A stretch of DNA of 27,229 nt from Fontimicrobium_A sp034506455. Lineage in GTDB: Bacteria; Zhuqueibacterota; Zhuqueibacteria; Residuimicrobiales; Krinioviventaceae. Positions within the stretch are counted from its first letter, which is position 1, and the number at the start of each line of letters is the position of its first letter. Location: the NCBI GenBank assembly GCA_034506455.1, contig JAPDPN010000029.1, forward strand, positions 1-27,229, read 5' to 3'. The notes under the pieces were generated by a model. It saw only the letters and a list, made by a program, of their open reading frames with translations. It was not told where the DNA came from and searched no databases. Below are positions 15,862 through 23,550 of this stretch, piece by piece. The position numbers and the translations under genes were made by a program.

Positions 15862-16368
15862 TTATTCGCGATTTTGTGATTCGAGGTCTTTGCGGTCGTG
15901 GCGGTAGATGAAAAAGCGTTCCTTGAGGCGGGCCATGCGTTTCTGCACGTCGACCTGCTTGGCGGCATACGATACGGCAAACTGATTGCGCATGCAGACC
16001 ATCAGCCGGTTCATCTCGTGCAGCATCGCAACAATTTCTTCGCAGGGTTCGCCGCTGCGGCTGATCGTCTGCCACAGCTCTTCTTCGATGGCGTCCAGCG
16101 CTTTCTGTACCTCTTCCAGCGTATAGCCTTCGTTGTGACGAATGTTGGCCAATTCGGCCATGTACTTTTTCAACGAATCCAAATCATCTTTTTCCAGAGC
16201 GTTGCAAATCAAGTTGAGGAACTCTTCTTCCCGTTCCTGATGCCGCTCGAAATCGATGATTTCGTAATGCGAAGGCCGAATTTTTTGCAGGCGATTGCAG
16301 ATGCGCGTTACAGTCTGGTCAAAATTCCGACGCAGTATCTGCAGCAGTTTCTCTTTTGTTCTGTTCAT
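15862..16368 (-). CDS. All-helical RsbRD N-terminal-like regulatory protein
   Basis: A protein of about 168 residues, almost entirely helical and rich in charged residues. The order LLQILRRNFDQTVTRICNRLQ, then FLNLICNALEKDDLDSLKKYMAELA, then RHNEGYTLEEVQKALDAIEEELW is the pattern of the RsbRD N-terminal domain, a stand-alone sensor/antagonist module named after the RsbT co-antagonists of stress regulation. No catalytic residues are visible and no STAS domain is attached. I chose ATG 16368. A TTG at 16380 would add four residues. Either start overlaps the end of the upstream cyclotransferase-amidoligase gene by 50-62 bases, so the two are translationally linked. 105 bases separate it from idh. 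It may sense a state and tune this metabolic operon, which is inference. Confidence 0.65.
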   Translation of the reverse strand: MNRTKEKLLQILRRNFDQTVTRICNRLQKIRPSHYEIIDFERHQEREEEFLNLICNALEKDDLDSLKKYMAELANIRHNEGYTLEEVQKALDAIEEELWQTISRSGEPCEEIVAMLHEMNRLMVCMRNQFAVSYAAKQVDVQKRMARLKERFFIYRHDRKDLESQNRE

Positions 16369-18253
16369 GATACTGTGCAATTCTCATATTTCGACGTTTC
16401 AGCCTTTCCTCGATGCGCGCCAAAATGCGCATGGTGTAGCGCCGGTAGGCTTCGTTCTGCAGCAGCTCCGCTTCGCGGGACAAGCCCTCTTCTATTTTTC
16501 CTATAAAATGATCGAGGCTGCTTTGCGAAACGGCGGTCGGATGATGTGCCCATTTTTTTAAAGCCTTTTCCACCGCCGGTCCGTATCCGCCCTGCTCGAC
16601 GCGCCGACAGCCTTTCAACGGATAAGGATTGACGCTGAGCTGAAAGCCTTTGAGGGCCAGAATGATCGGCTGATAATCATAATCATAATACAAGCGCGGG
16701 AATTGATACTCAATGACGAATGACCAGGACGAATCTTCGGGATTTTTATGATGGCGGTTGAGGCGGGAGAAAATGACGCTTCCTTCCTGGCTGAGGATTT
16801 CGCCGTGATAGATGCGCATTTCCCGCAGGATGCCGTGGTCGTCCTCGCGCAGGTCGCCGCCGAGGATCAGCAGGCAAAGGTAAGGGTCAAGGTCCTCGAG
16901 CGGCCGAAAGTCGTCGGGCGAGGAGGCGCTGTAACTCAGATGCAGGCTGTGCGGGCGAATGTTGACGAACCGCACCGCCAAGTCGATGATCTGCGACAGC
17001 ACCCAGGCATCCTGCGTGGCCGGTTTGGAAACGTCGCCGAGCAGTTTATAGCGGCCGAAGGCCAATTCCAGAAAGCCGCGCGTGCGGGTGTTGGCGGAGG
17101 TCAGAAATCCGTGATCATCAACGTGAGCTCCCAACTTCCAGCCGCGCCGCATGAGATCGAAATCGTAGAAATAATAAAATGCGTCGAACTGCGGGTCTTC
17201 GTGCGCCCGTGCTCCGATGGTCTTGTAGCCCAAGTTGGAAAACTCTAATTCTGCGCCCATCGGCACGGCGCCGGGATGCCGATTGCTCTTTACCCAATCA
17301 ACGATGTATTGCGGTTTAGAGCGCGTGTAAAGCTCATCGGCAATGAAAATCGCTGCGGCGGCATAGTCGCTGTACAGCATGTTGGGGTCCCAGCGGTCGA
17401 CGCCCAGCTGCGCCAATGCCGACTCTAGACTCTGATGATAGTCCACAAGAAGTTTGAGCGCCATCAGCGCCGAGAGGGTGTGCATGTAATAGGCGTCTGA
17501 AACCTTGACAAACTTGCGATAATCGGTGCGGAACTTTTCTTCCAGCTGGTTAAAGATCATAAACCCGATCGCCAGCCGCATATAATTGTCGGCGTAGCGC
17601 TGCGCCGTCGTGTCTTCTTTGAGCCAATTGAGGCGGGGAATGCTCGCTTTTTCGATTTCGTGCTTGATGATGAACGGCGGCAGCCCGACTTGGCGAAAAT
17701 ACTGCCGCAAAAGGCTGTGTACCTCCTCGGAGAGGAGCTCTTTGGTTACTTTAACGGCCAACTGTTCCCTTTCATAACCGATGAAATGATCCGCCTTTTG
17801 CTCCAGATAGCGGGCAACGTTCTTTTCGACAAATTCTTCGATTCGATCCCTTTCCTCGTACCCTTTTTTGATGTAGGATTTGATCGCATTGACTTTGCCG
17901 CGGTAGACCCATGCTCGGTGTGTTTCACTTCCCGACCGAACGAGCCCGAGGCGCCGAACGTACAGATGACCTTCGCCTTCGTACTCGTCCAATTTGCGGA
18001 TAATGTCCGGCGGCACGGAAAACAGCAGCCTGCCGCGCATCGAATAGCCGCGCCAATAGACGGCAAAGGCAAAGCTGTTCTTGGGCGCGATGCGGCGATG
18101 GTTCAATAGAACCGCGTCTTGGGCGGGAAACGTTCGCCCCGTCAAAAGCTGCAGGTTTTCGTCGTGAGCCAACGAGCCGTAGACAAAGAGCTTGTCTACG
18201 GTTTCCGGTCTGGAGATGTGTTGCTCTTCCTGATCGGCTTCAGCTTCATTCAT
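16319..18253 (-). CDS. Fusion of gamma-glutamylcyclotransferase-like and putative amidoligase domains
   Basis: A 644-residue cytosolic protein. Residues about 20-120 are a gamma-glutamylcyclotransferase/AIG2-like domain: LFVYGSLAHDE at the start, YSMRGRLLFSV, then KLDEYEGEGHLYVRR, where Glu92 sits at the family's catalytic acid position. Residues 125-330 are helical and unassigned. Residues about 330-445 look like a GCS/GS-fold amidoligase: PMGAELEFSN with paired metal-type glutamates 335 and 337, DFDLMRRGWKLGAHVDDHGF, TRGFLELAFG, and RPHSLHLSYS with His435 and His438. The C-terminal 200 residues are unassigned and end in a charged helix. The ATG at 18253 overlaps the stop of the citrate-synthase-like gene (ATGAATGA), with GAGG upstream inside that gene. 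The first domain is sure as a fold; the second is probable. Together they suggest making, moving or removing gamma-glutamyl groups. Confidence 0.65.
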   Translation of the reverse strand: MNEAEADQEEQHISRPETVDKLFVYGSLAHDENLQLLTGRTFPAQDAVLLNHRRIAPKNSFAFAVYWRGYSMRGRLLFSVPPDIIRKLDEYEGEGHLYVRRLGLVRSGSETHRAWVYRGKVNAIKSYIKKGYEERDRIEEFVEKNVARYLEQKADHFIGYEREQLAVKVTKELLSEEVHSLLRQYFRQVGLPPFIIKHEIEKASIPRLNWLKEDTTAQRYADNYMRLAIGFMIFNQLEEKFRTDYRKFVKVSDAYYMHTLSALMALKLLVDYHQSLESALAQLGVDRWDPNMLYSDYAAAAIFIADELYTRSKPQYIVDWVKSNRHPGAVPMGAELEFSNLGYKTIGARAHEDPQFDAFYYFYDFDLMRRGWKLGAHVDDHGFLTSANTRTRGFLELAFGRYKLLGDVSKPATQDAWVLSQIIDLAVRFVNIRPHSLHLSYSASSPDDFRPLEDLDPYLCLLILGGDLREDDHGILREMRIYHGEILSQEGSVIFSRLNRHHKNPEDSSWSFVIEYQFPRLYYDYDYQPIILALKGFQLSVNPYPLKGCRRVEQGGYGPAVEKALKKWAHHPTAVSQSSLDHFIGKIEEGLSREAELLQNEAYRRYTMRILARIEERLKRRNMRIAQYHEQNKRETAADTASEF

Positions 18254-19616
18254 GGTTGAAAACCTCGGGGAAATGAAGCCTGAATTGCGCCATCATCTCT
18301 TCATGCGAGATGCTGGTGATGCGGCCTTGGGCATATTCCTCTTCGATCCACTCAAAGATGGCGGCAATCTTGGGATTGCGTTTGTCGACCGGCGGCTTGC
18401 CCATTTTGGCCAGCTGTTGGTTGACCCAAAAGCCGACGCCGGCGATGCCCGAGCGGTCGGTAATACTGACGCCCAAAGGCCGGTTTAGAATCTTGGCCGT
18501 ATCGAAAATGTTGTAGATTTCTTCGTTTTTGATCATGCCGTCGGCATGGATGCCCGCCATAGTCACGTTGAACCGTTCGCCGACAAAGGGATAATTGGCC
18601 GGAATGTGCATGCCGATGCTGCGCAGATATTCGGCGATATCGGTGATGGCGCTCAAATCCATGCCGTTCGGCGAGCCGGTCAGCGAAGCGTATTCGATGG
18701 CCAGCGCTTCGATCGGCGAGTTGCCGGTCCGTTCGCCCAACCCCAACAGTGCTCCGTTGACCGCCGAGCAGCCCGACAGCCAGGCCGTAACCGAGTTGAT
18801 GTGCACCTTGTGAAAATCGTTATGGCCGTGCCACTCGAGATTTTCCGAAGGAATTCCCAATTCACGCTGCAGATAAAAAATCATCTTTTGCACCGAGCGC
18901 GGCAGAGCCGCCGTAGGATAGGGAAGACCGTAGCCCATGGTGTCGCACAACCGCAGCTTGATGCGCAGGCCGCTTTTGGCCGAGAAACGCATCAACTCTT
19001 CGGCGAACGGCATGACCGTGCCCCAAAAGTCTGCGCGCGTAACGTCCTCAAAGTGGCAGCGGACGGTCTCCAGACCGGCATCGGCAGCCGCCTGCACAAT
19101 GGACATGAATTGATCGAGCACCTGCCGTCGCGTTTTATTGAATTTGAGAAAGATATGATAGTCCGAAATTGAGGTCAAAATGCCCGTTTCCTTGAGGCCG
19201 ACCTGCTTGACCAATTCGAAATCCTTGGCGTTGGCGCGAATCCAGGCCGTCACTTCGGGGTATCTGTAACCCTTGTTGCGAACCTCTTCCAATGCCTCGC
19301 GGTCGCGCGCCGAATAGATGAAAAACTCGGATTGTCTGATGATGCCGTTCGGACCGGACAAACGATGGAGGAGATCGAAAAGCTTTGAAATCTGTTCAAC
19401 CGTAAAGGGGGTGCGCGCCTGTTGACCGTCGCGAAAGGTCGTATCGGTGATCCAAATCTCATCGGCCGGCCTTGCATCAACCGTGACGCCGTCAAAGATC
19501 GTCTTGGGCACCTCCGAATAGGGAAAGATTTCGCGGAGGAGATTGGGCTCTTCCACATCAACAAGCGGAAATTTTCGTTTTTCAAATTGTTGCCAGGAAA
19601 CGGCTCTATCTTTCAT
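18246..19616 (-). CDS. Re-citrate synthase-like enzyme (HMGL / homocitrate synthase superfamily)
   Basis: A 456-residue enzyme of the DRE-TIM metallolyase superfamily, which joins acetyl-CoA to a 2-oxoacid. WITDTTFRDGQQAR (residues 55-68) is the catalytic start. EWHGHNDFHK (261-270) holds the metal-binding His263 and His265, and GLGERTGNSPIEA (292-304) closes the barrel. The region EVPKTIFDG, LSGPNGIIRQSEFFIYS, RYPEVTAWIRA, LKETGILTSISDYHIF and RCHFEDVTRAD matches my memory of the Re-citrate synthase group first identified in Clostridium kluyveri. That group differs from both ordinary Si-citrate synthase (GltA) and LeuA. Homocitrate synthase is the main alternative. The next metabolic gene being isocitrate dehydrogenase favours citrate. 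ATG 19616 follows GGAGGG; an upstream TTG is unlikely. It is the first gene of the minus operon. Confidence 0.75.
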   Translation of the reverse strand: MKDRAVSWQQFEKRKFPLVDVEEPNLLREIFPYSEVPKTIFDGVTVDARPADEIWITDTTFRDGQQARTPFTVEQISKLFDLLHRLSGPNGIIRQSEFFIYSARDREALEEVRNKGYRYPEVTAWIRANAKDFELVKQVGLKETGILTSISDYHIFLKFNKTRRQVLDQFMSIVQAAADAGLETVRCHFEDVTRADFWGTVMPFAEELMRFSAKSGLRIKLRLCDTMGYGLPYPTAALPRSVQKMIFYLQRELGIPSENLEWHGHNDFHKVHINSVTAWLSGCSAVNGALLGLGERTGNSPIEALAIEYASLTGSPNGMDLSAITDIAEYLRSIGMHIPANYPFVGERFNVTMAGIHADGMIKNEEIYNIFDTAKILNRPLGVSITDRSGIAGVGFWVNQQLAKMGKPPVDKRNPKIAAIFEWIEEEYAQGRITSISHEEMMAQFRLHFPEVFNHE

Positions 19617-19655
19617 CAGGCCCTCCGATTTGAAAATTTGCAAAGTGCGGTTGGA

Positions 19656-19683
19656 AAAATAAGGATTTTTGGGGGCTTGTCAA
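19656..19683 (-). promoter_or_regulatory. Sigma70-type promoter of the citrate synthase-idh operon
   Basis: Read on the minus strand: a perfect -35 TTGACA (19683-19678), a 16-base spacer, and TATTTT (19661-19656) as -10. It is about 40 bases upstream of ATG 19616. The rest of 19684-19942 shows no gene. A weaker forward promoter (TTGCTT at 19886, 17 bases, TAACTT at 19909) could serve the SPOR lipoprotein. Confidence 0.65.
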
Positions 19684-19942
19684 AGGCGTAGAAGATGAGG
19701 TCGCCTTTCCGGCCTTGTCGACTGCAGGCGGATCAGGCGAGCATCCCGCTGCGTCGCCGGAGCAGTTGATCGGATTTGTAGAGATATTTTGTTGTCTTCA
19801 GCGATCATCGTCCCGCTCTGATTTCTGATAAAACATAAGGTTCCGAAAAGTGAAATGCAAGCACAATTTCTCCGTGGAAATCGTATTGCTTATTTTCTTT
19901 CAGTTGCCTAACTTTAAATAATCATTCAGGAGAAGGATTAAA

Positions 19943-20476
19943 ATGCGGCAGTTTTGTATTTTGGCCTGCGGAATGATCCTGCTGGCCTGTGCATCCTCGA
20001 AACAGCTTCAGGTTCAACCGGCGGCGGAAAAGCCGGTTTCGACGGTCCAGGACGAGTCGTTCGATCCCTTGACCATCACGGATTTTTCTTTTCCCGCACC
20101 GGCCGAAAACTCTTTTTCATCCGTGCGCAAAGTTACACCGGAAGAGTTGCTTGCGTCGGCAAGCAAAGGCTCGGCTGCTGCCGATGAAGAGGAGATCGAA
20201 GGCTATCGCGTGCAGCTGATTTCGACACGGGATGAAGAAGAGGCCCGCGCCGTGCTGCGCAACGCCGTATTGAGCTTTGATGAGCAAGTCTATCGCGAGT
20301 TTCACGATCCTTACTACAAGATACGTGTTGGGGACTTTCGCTCGCGCTACGAAGCTGTTCTTTTGCAGGAAAAGGCAATCGCCATGGGGTTCACGGACGC
20401 CTGGGTCGTCCGTTCCAAGATCAAAAAGAAAAATCTGGAAACGGATAAAGGCATCACTCAACCAACCAAGCCGTAA
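19943..20476 (+). CDS. SPOR-domain lipoprotein
   Basis: A 177-residue exported lipoprotein. The signal ends in LLAC with lipid-attached Cys16. A low-complexity linker (residues 17-88) is followed by a SPOR domain: GYRVQLISTRDEEEARAVLRNA, a strand with YYKIRVGDFRSRYEA, and EKAIAMGFTDAWVV. SPOR domains bind septal peptidoglycan stripped of stem peptides, so a role in the cell envelope or division is expected. AGGAGAAGG gives a strong ribosome site before ATG 19943. It stands alone, with a terminator 31 bases after its stop, and diverges from the citrate synthase operon. Confidence 0.9.
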   Translation: MRQFCILACGMILLACASSKQLQVQPAAEKPVSTVQDESFDPLTITDFSFPAPAENSFSSVRKVTPEELLASASKGSAAADEEEIEGYRVQLISTRDEEEARAVLRNAVLSFDEQVYREFHDPYYKIRVGDFRSRYEAVLLQEKAIAMGFTDAWVVRSKIKKKNLETDKGITQPTKP

Positions 20477-20507
20477 TCCTCTGCAAACGCAAGCATTTTC
20501 ATCAGTT

Positions 20508-20543
20508 AAGCCGATATTTCACTTGGAATCGGCTTCTTTTTTT
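20508..20543 (+). terminator. Rho-independent terminator after the SPOR lipoprotein gene
   Basis: AAGCCGAT (20508-20515) pairs with ATCGGCTT (20528-20535) over a 12-base loop, followed directly by CTTTTTTT. Confidence 0.85.
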
Positions 20544-20631
20544 CATATATTCCGACGCTGAAAAAATTCGCACAAGTCCGAGCCGACTGGGCGAAAACGG
20601 CCCGCGGCTTTGAACATTTCGAGGAGGAAGT

Positions 20632-21381
20632 ATGTCCGGTCATTCCAAATGGGCAACCATTAAGCGCAAAAAAGGGGCGAAGGACGCCGAAAGAGGGCGC
20701 CTGTTCACGCGTTTGATTCGGGAAATCACCATCGCTGCGAAAAACGGCGGTGGGGACGAAAACGCGAATCCGAGGCTGCGAACCGCTATTGCTGCTGCAA
20801 AAGCGGCCAACATGCCGGCCAAAAATATTGAAAACGCAATTAAAAAAGGAACCGGCGAGCTTCCCGGTGTAGCTTATGAAGAAGTGACTTATGAAGGATA
20901 CGGCCCCGGCGGAGTCGCCATCTATATTGAGGCCGTAACCGACAATAAAAACCGCACGGTGGCCGAGATTCGTCACCTGCTCTCCAAGCACGGCGGCAAC
21001 CTCGGCGAAACCGGCAGTGTATCGTGGATGTTCAAAAAGAGCGGAGTCATTACCATCTCGGCCGATGCGGTTACGGAAGATGATCTCATGGTTGCCGCCC
21101 TCGATGCAGGCGCCGATGACATTCAAAAAGATGACGGAACGTTCCGCGTTCTCACATCGCCGACCGCGTTGGAAACGGTCAAAGCGGCGCTGGAAAAAGC
21201 GGGCATCGCCATAGAATCGGCCGAAGTCACCATGGAGCCGACCACCACGGTTCACTTGGAAGGAAAGCAGGCCGAGCAGGTGCTCAAACTTATGGACGTC
21301 CTTGAGGAGCATGACGATGTCCAAAACGTCTTTTCCAATTTCGACATTGACGAAAAGACGATGGAAGCTATGAACGCGTGA
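20632..21381 (+). CDS. yebC: YebC/PmpR/TACO1-family protein
   Basis: A 249-residue protein of full family length. It opens MSGHSKWATIKRKKGAKDA, the unmistakable YebC start, and continues with RLIREITIAAKNGG, NMPAKNIENAIKKGTGE, YEGYGPGGVAIYIEA, and NGKHG-equivalent LLSKHGGNLGETGSVSWMF. Members are described as DNA-binding regulators and as helpers of ribosomes at polyproline stretches. The cytosolic role here is not decided by sequence. GAGGAGG lies a few bases before ATG 20632. It heads the ruvCAB operon, a widespread arrangement, and its TGA overlaps the ruvC start codon. Confidence 0.95.
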   Translation: MSGHSKWATIKRKKGAKDAERGRLFTRLIREITIAAKNGGGDENANPRLRTAIAAAKAANMPAKNIENAIKKGTGELPGVAYEEVTYEGYGPGGVAIYIEAVTDNKNRTVAEIRHLLSKHGGNLGETGSVSWMFKKSGVITISADAVTEDDLMVAALDAGADDIQKDDGTFRVLTSPTALETVKAALEKAGIAIESAEVTMEPTTTVHLEGKQAEQVLKLMDVLEEHDDVQNVFSNFDIDEKTMEAMNA

Positions 21382-21851
21382 TGATTATTTTGGGAATTGA
21401 TCCCGGACTGGCGGCCACCGGCTACGGCATTGTCGAGCGGGTGAATGAAACCATACGATGCATCGATTACGGGACAGTTGTTTCTTCACCCAACGAAGCT
21501 TTGGAATTTAGACTCAAAACCATATACGACGGCATAAACGGGCTCATCGATAAATACAAGCCCTCCCACGCCGCCTTTGAAGATGTTTTCTACGGACCCA
21601 ATATTCAATCGGCTTTAAAGCTGGGCCAGGCGCGCGGCGCCGCCATGATTGCCGCCGTCAATGCTCGTCTTACGGTGGCCATATATTCGCCCAAAGAAGT
21701 CAAACAGGCCTTGACCGGTTACGGAGCGGCTTCCAAGGAACAAGTCCAGAGAATGGTTGCGGAACTTCTTCGATTGCCGCTGAACGATATGCCGACCGAC
21801 GCTTCCGACGCCTTGGCAGTGGCGCTTTGCCACGCTCAGCGTCTGCGTTGA
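21381..21851 (+). CDS. ruvC: Crossover junction endodeoxyribonuclease RuvC
   Basis: A nuclease of 156 residues that resolves Holliday junctions together with RuvAB. LGIDPGLAATGYGIV carries the first catalytic Asp (residue 7) and AAFEDVFYGPN the catalytic Glu67. ALKLGQARGAAM and YSPKEVKQALTGYGAASKEQVQRMV are the substrate-binding helices. DASDALAVALCHA holds the last two acidic residues. It starts at ATG 21381 inside the stop of yebC (TGATG). A GTG one codon earlier is possible. It is short but complete. Confidence 0.95.
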   Translation: MIILGIDPGLAATGYGIVERVNETIRCIDYGTVVSSPNEALEFRLKTIYDGINGLIDKYKPSHAAFEDVFYGPNIQSALKLGQARGAAMIAAVNARLTVAIYSPKEVKQALTGYGAASKEQVQRMVAELLRLPLNDMPTDASDALAVALCHAQRLR

Positions 21852-21871
21852 ACCTTAAAACGACCTTTGCC

Positions 21872-22468
21872 ATGATTGCCTTTTTGCGCGGCGTTTTGAT
21901 AGATAAACAACCGACTCATGTAATTATCGAATCCGGCGGCATCGGTTACGAGCTGCAGATACCGATTTCCACGTTCGAACAGCTGCCGGCCAAGGGCGAA
22001 CCTGTGCAGCTGCTCACCCATCTTTATGTGCGCGAAGACCTGCTGGCCCTATATGGATTTTTCACCTTTGAAGAACGCGACCTGTTCCGAGACCTCTTAA
22101 GCGTCAGCGGCATAGGACCGCGGCTTGCGTTGACGATGCTCAGCAATTCTTCCGTCGAACAGATCTACAAGTGGATTGCCGACGGCGACGAAGACGCACT
22201 GAGCCGCATCAAAGGAGTAGGAAAAAAGACGGCGCAGCGATTGATTCTCGACCTCAAACTGCGCGCGGCAGACAAAGTGCGCGACAGCGGTGTCAAAGAA
22301 ACGGCTGCGCCCGTAAAAAGCGAGTTGTTCGAGCAGGCTGCGGCGGCGTTGACGGCGCTCGGTTACAACCGCAAGGAAGCCGAGCTTCTGGTCCAAAAGG
22401 CTGCAGCTCAACTCGGCAAAGAAGCGTCGGTTGAAGAGCTGATTCGCAGCGCGCTGCGCGGAGCCTAA
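21872..22468 (+). CDS. ruvA: Holliday junction branch migration protein RuvA
   Basis: A DNA-binding subunit of 198 residues whose tetramer holds the four-way junction for RuvB. MIAFLRGVLIDK is the family start, with domain I to FTFEERDLFRDLLSV. SGIGPRLALTML and IKGVGKKTAQRLILDL are the two helix-hairpin-helix motifs. The C-terminal helical domain (EQAAAALTALGYNRKEAELLV) contacts RuvB. The frame is open upstream to 21827, but that would overlap ruvC and prolong the conserved N-terminus, so ATG 21872 is preferred. No clear ribosome site is seen, so translational coupling to ruvC is likely. Confidence 0.95.
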   Translation: MIAFLRGVLIDKQPTHVIIESGGIGYELQIPISTFEQLPAKGEPVQLLTHLYVREDLLALYGFFTFEERDLFRDLLSVSGIGPRLALTMLSNSSVEQIYKWIADGDEDALSRIKGVGKKTAQRLILDLKLRAADKVRDSGVKETAAPVKSELFEQAAAALTALGYNRKEAELLVQKAAAQLGKEASVEELIRSALRGA

Positions 22469-22471
22469 TTC

Positions 22472-23509
22472 ATGACCGGCGAGAAAACTTTTCGTGCCAC
22501 GGATCCGGAACCGCTCGCAGGTGATCGCGAACTGGACGCCGCACTTCGCCCTTTGCGTTTGAGCGAGTTCATCGGCCAGGAAAAGCTCAAAGCCAACCTG
22601 AGCGTTTTCATTCGCGCCGCCCTCGAACGGCGTGAACCGCTCGATCACGTCATCTTTCACGGACCGCCGGGATTGGGCAAGACCACGTTGGCCGGCATCA
22701 TTGCCCGCGAGATGGGCAGCAACCTGAGGGTCACCTCGGGCCCGGCTCTGGAACGGCCGGCGGATCTGGCCGGACTCCTGACCAATCTCAACGAGCGCGA
22801 CGTACTCTTTATCGACGAGATCCACCGCCTGAACCGCGTCATCGAAGAGTATCTCTATCCGGCCATGGAAGATTTTACGTTGGACATCATTATCGACAAA
22901 GGCGCCAATGCACGATCGGTTCAGCTCAAGCTGCCCAAATTTACCCTGGTGGGCGCCACAACCCGTGCCGGATTGATTACCTCGCCTCTTCGCGCCCGTT
23001 TCGGCGTGGTCTTTCGGCTCGATTTCTACAAGCCCGATGAGCTGCAGCGGGTCATCACCCGCTCGGCCCGCATTTTGGGCATCGAAATCGACCAAGATGC
23101 AGCGTTGGAAATCGCCCGACGTTCGCGAGGCACGCCGCGCATCGCCAATCGGCTTTTGCGCCGCGTCCGCGACTTTGCCCAGATCGCCGGCTTTTCGCGC
23201 ATTTCCCTCGAAATTGCCCGCGACGCCCTCTGGCGAATGGATGTTGACGAAGGCGGACTCGATGAAATGGATAAACGCATCATTCTATGCATCATCGATA
23301 AATTCGGCGGCGGGCCTGTGGGACTCAATACATTGGCCATGGCGATCGGTGAAGAAAGCGACACCATCGAAGAAGTCTACGAACCCTATCTCGTGCAGGA
23401 AGGCTTTCTCCAACGAACGCCGCGCGGCAGAACCGCAACCGATTTGGCCTATCGACATTTCAAAAGAAAAAGGAAGGAGCCGCAAAGCGATCTGTTTGCG
23501 GCCGAGTAG
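22472..23509 (+). CDS. ruvB: Holliday junction branch migration helicase RuvB
   Basis: An AAA+ ATPase motor of 345 residues driving branch migration on RuvA-bound junctions. LRPLRLSEFIGQEKLKANL is the family N-terminus, HGPPGLGKTTLAG (63-75) the Walker A, VLFIDEIHRL (111-120, Asp115-Glu116) the Walker B, and VGATTRAGLITSPLRARFG sensor 1 plus the arginine finger. GTPRIANRLLRRVRDFA is sensor 2. The winged-helix end (LVQEGFLQRTPRGRTAT) is complete. It starts three bases after ruvA. Confidence 0.97.
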   Translation: MTGEKTFRATDPEPLAGDRELDAALRPLRLSEFIGQEKLKANLSVFIRAALERREPLDHVIFHGPPGLGKTTLAGIIAREMGSNLRVTSGPALERPADLAGLLTNLNERDVLFIDEIHRLNRVIEEYLYPAMEDFTLDIIIDKGANARSVQLKLPKFTLVGATTRAGLITSPLRARFGVVFRLDFYKPDELQRVITRSARILGIEIDQDAALEIARRSRGTPRIANRLLRRVRDFAQIAGFSRISLEIARDALWRMDVDEGGLDEMDKRIILCIIDKFGGGPVGLNTLAMAIGEESDTIEEVYEPYLVQEGFLQRTPRGRTATDLAYRHFKRKRKEPQSDLFAAE

Positions 23510-23550
23510 AGGCAGCCGTTCATTGTTTGCTAAACGGAGGTGAGGAAGCG

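Noticed and set aside
16748..18109. Forward-strand open frames opposite the cyclotransferase-amidoligase gene
   Set aside because: They are antisense shadows. The minus-strand protein has domain motifs and operon overlap, while these have neither.
20506..21324. A 272-codon minus-strand frame opposite yebC
   Set aside because: YebC is unmistakable on the plus strand, and the reverse frame crosses a terminator and has no family features.
22097..23095. A 332-codon minus-strand frame across ruvA and ruvB
   Set aside because: Both ruv genes are complete and conserved; the reverse frame is compositional.
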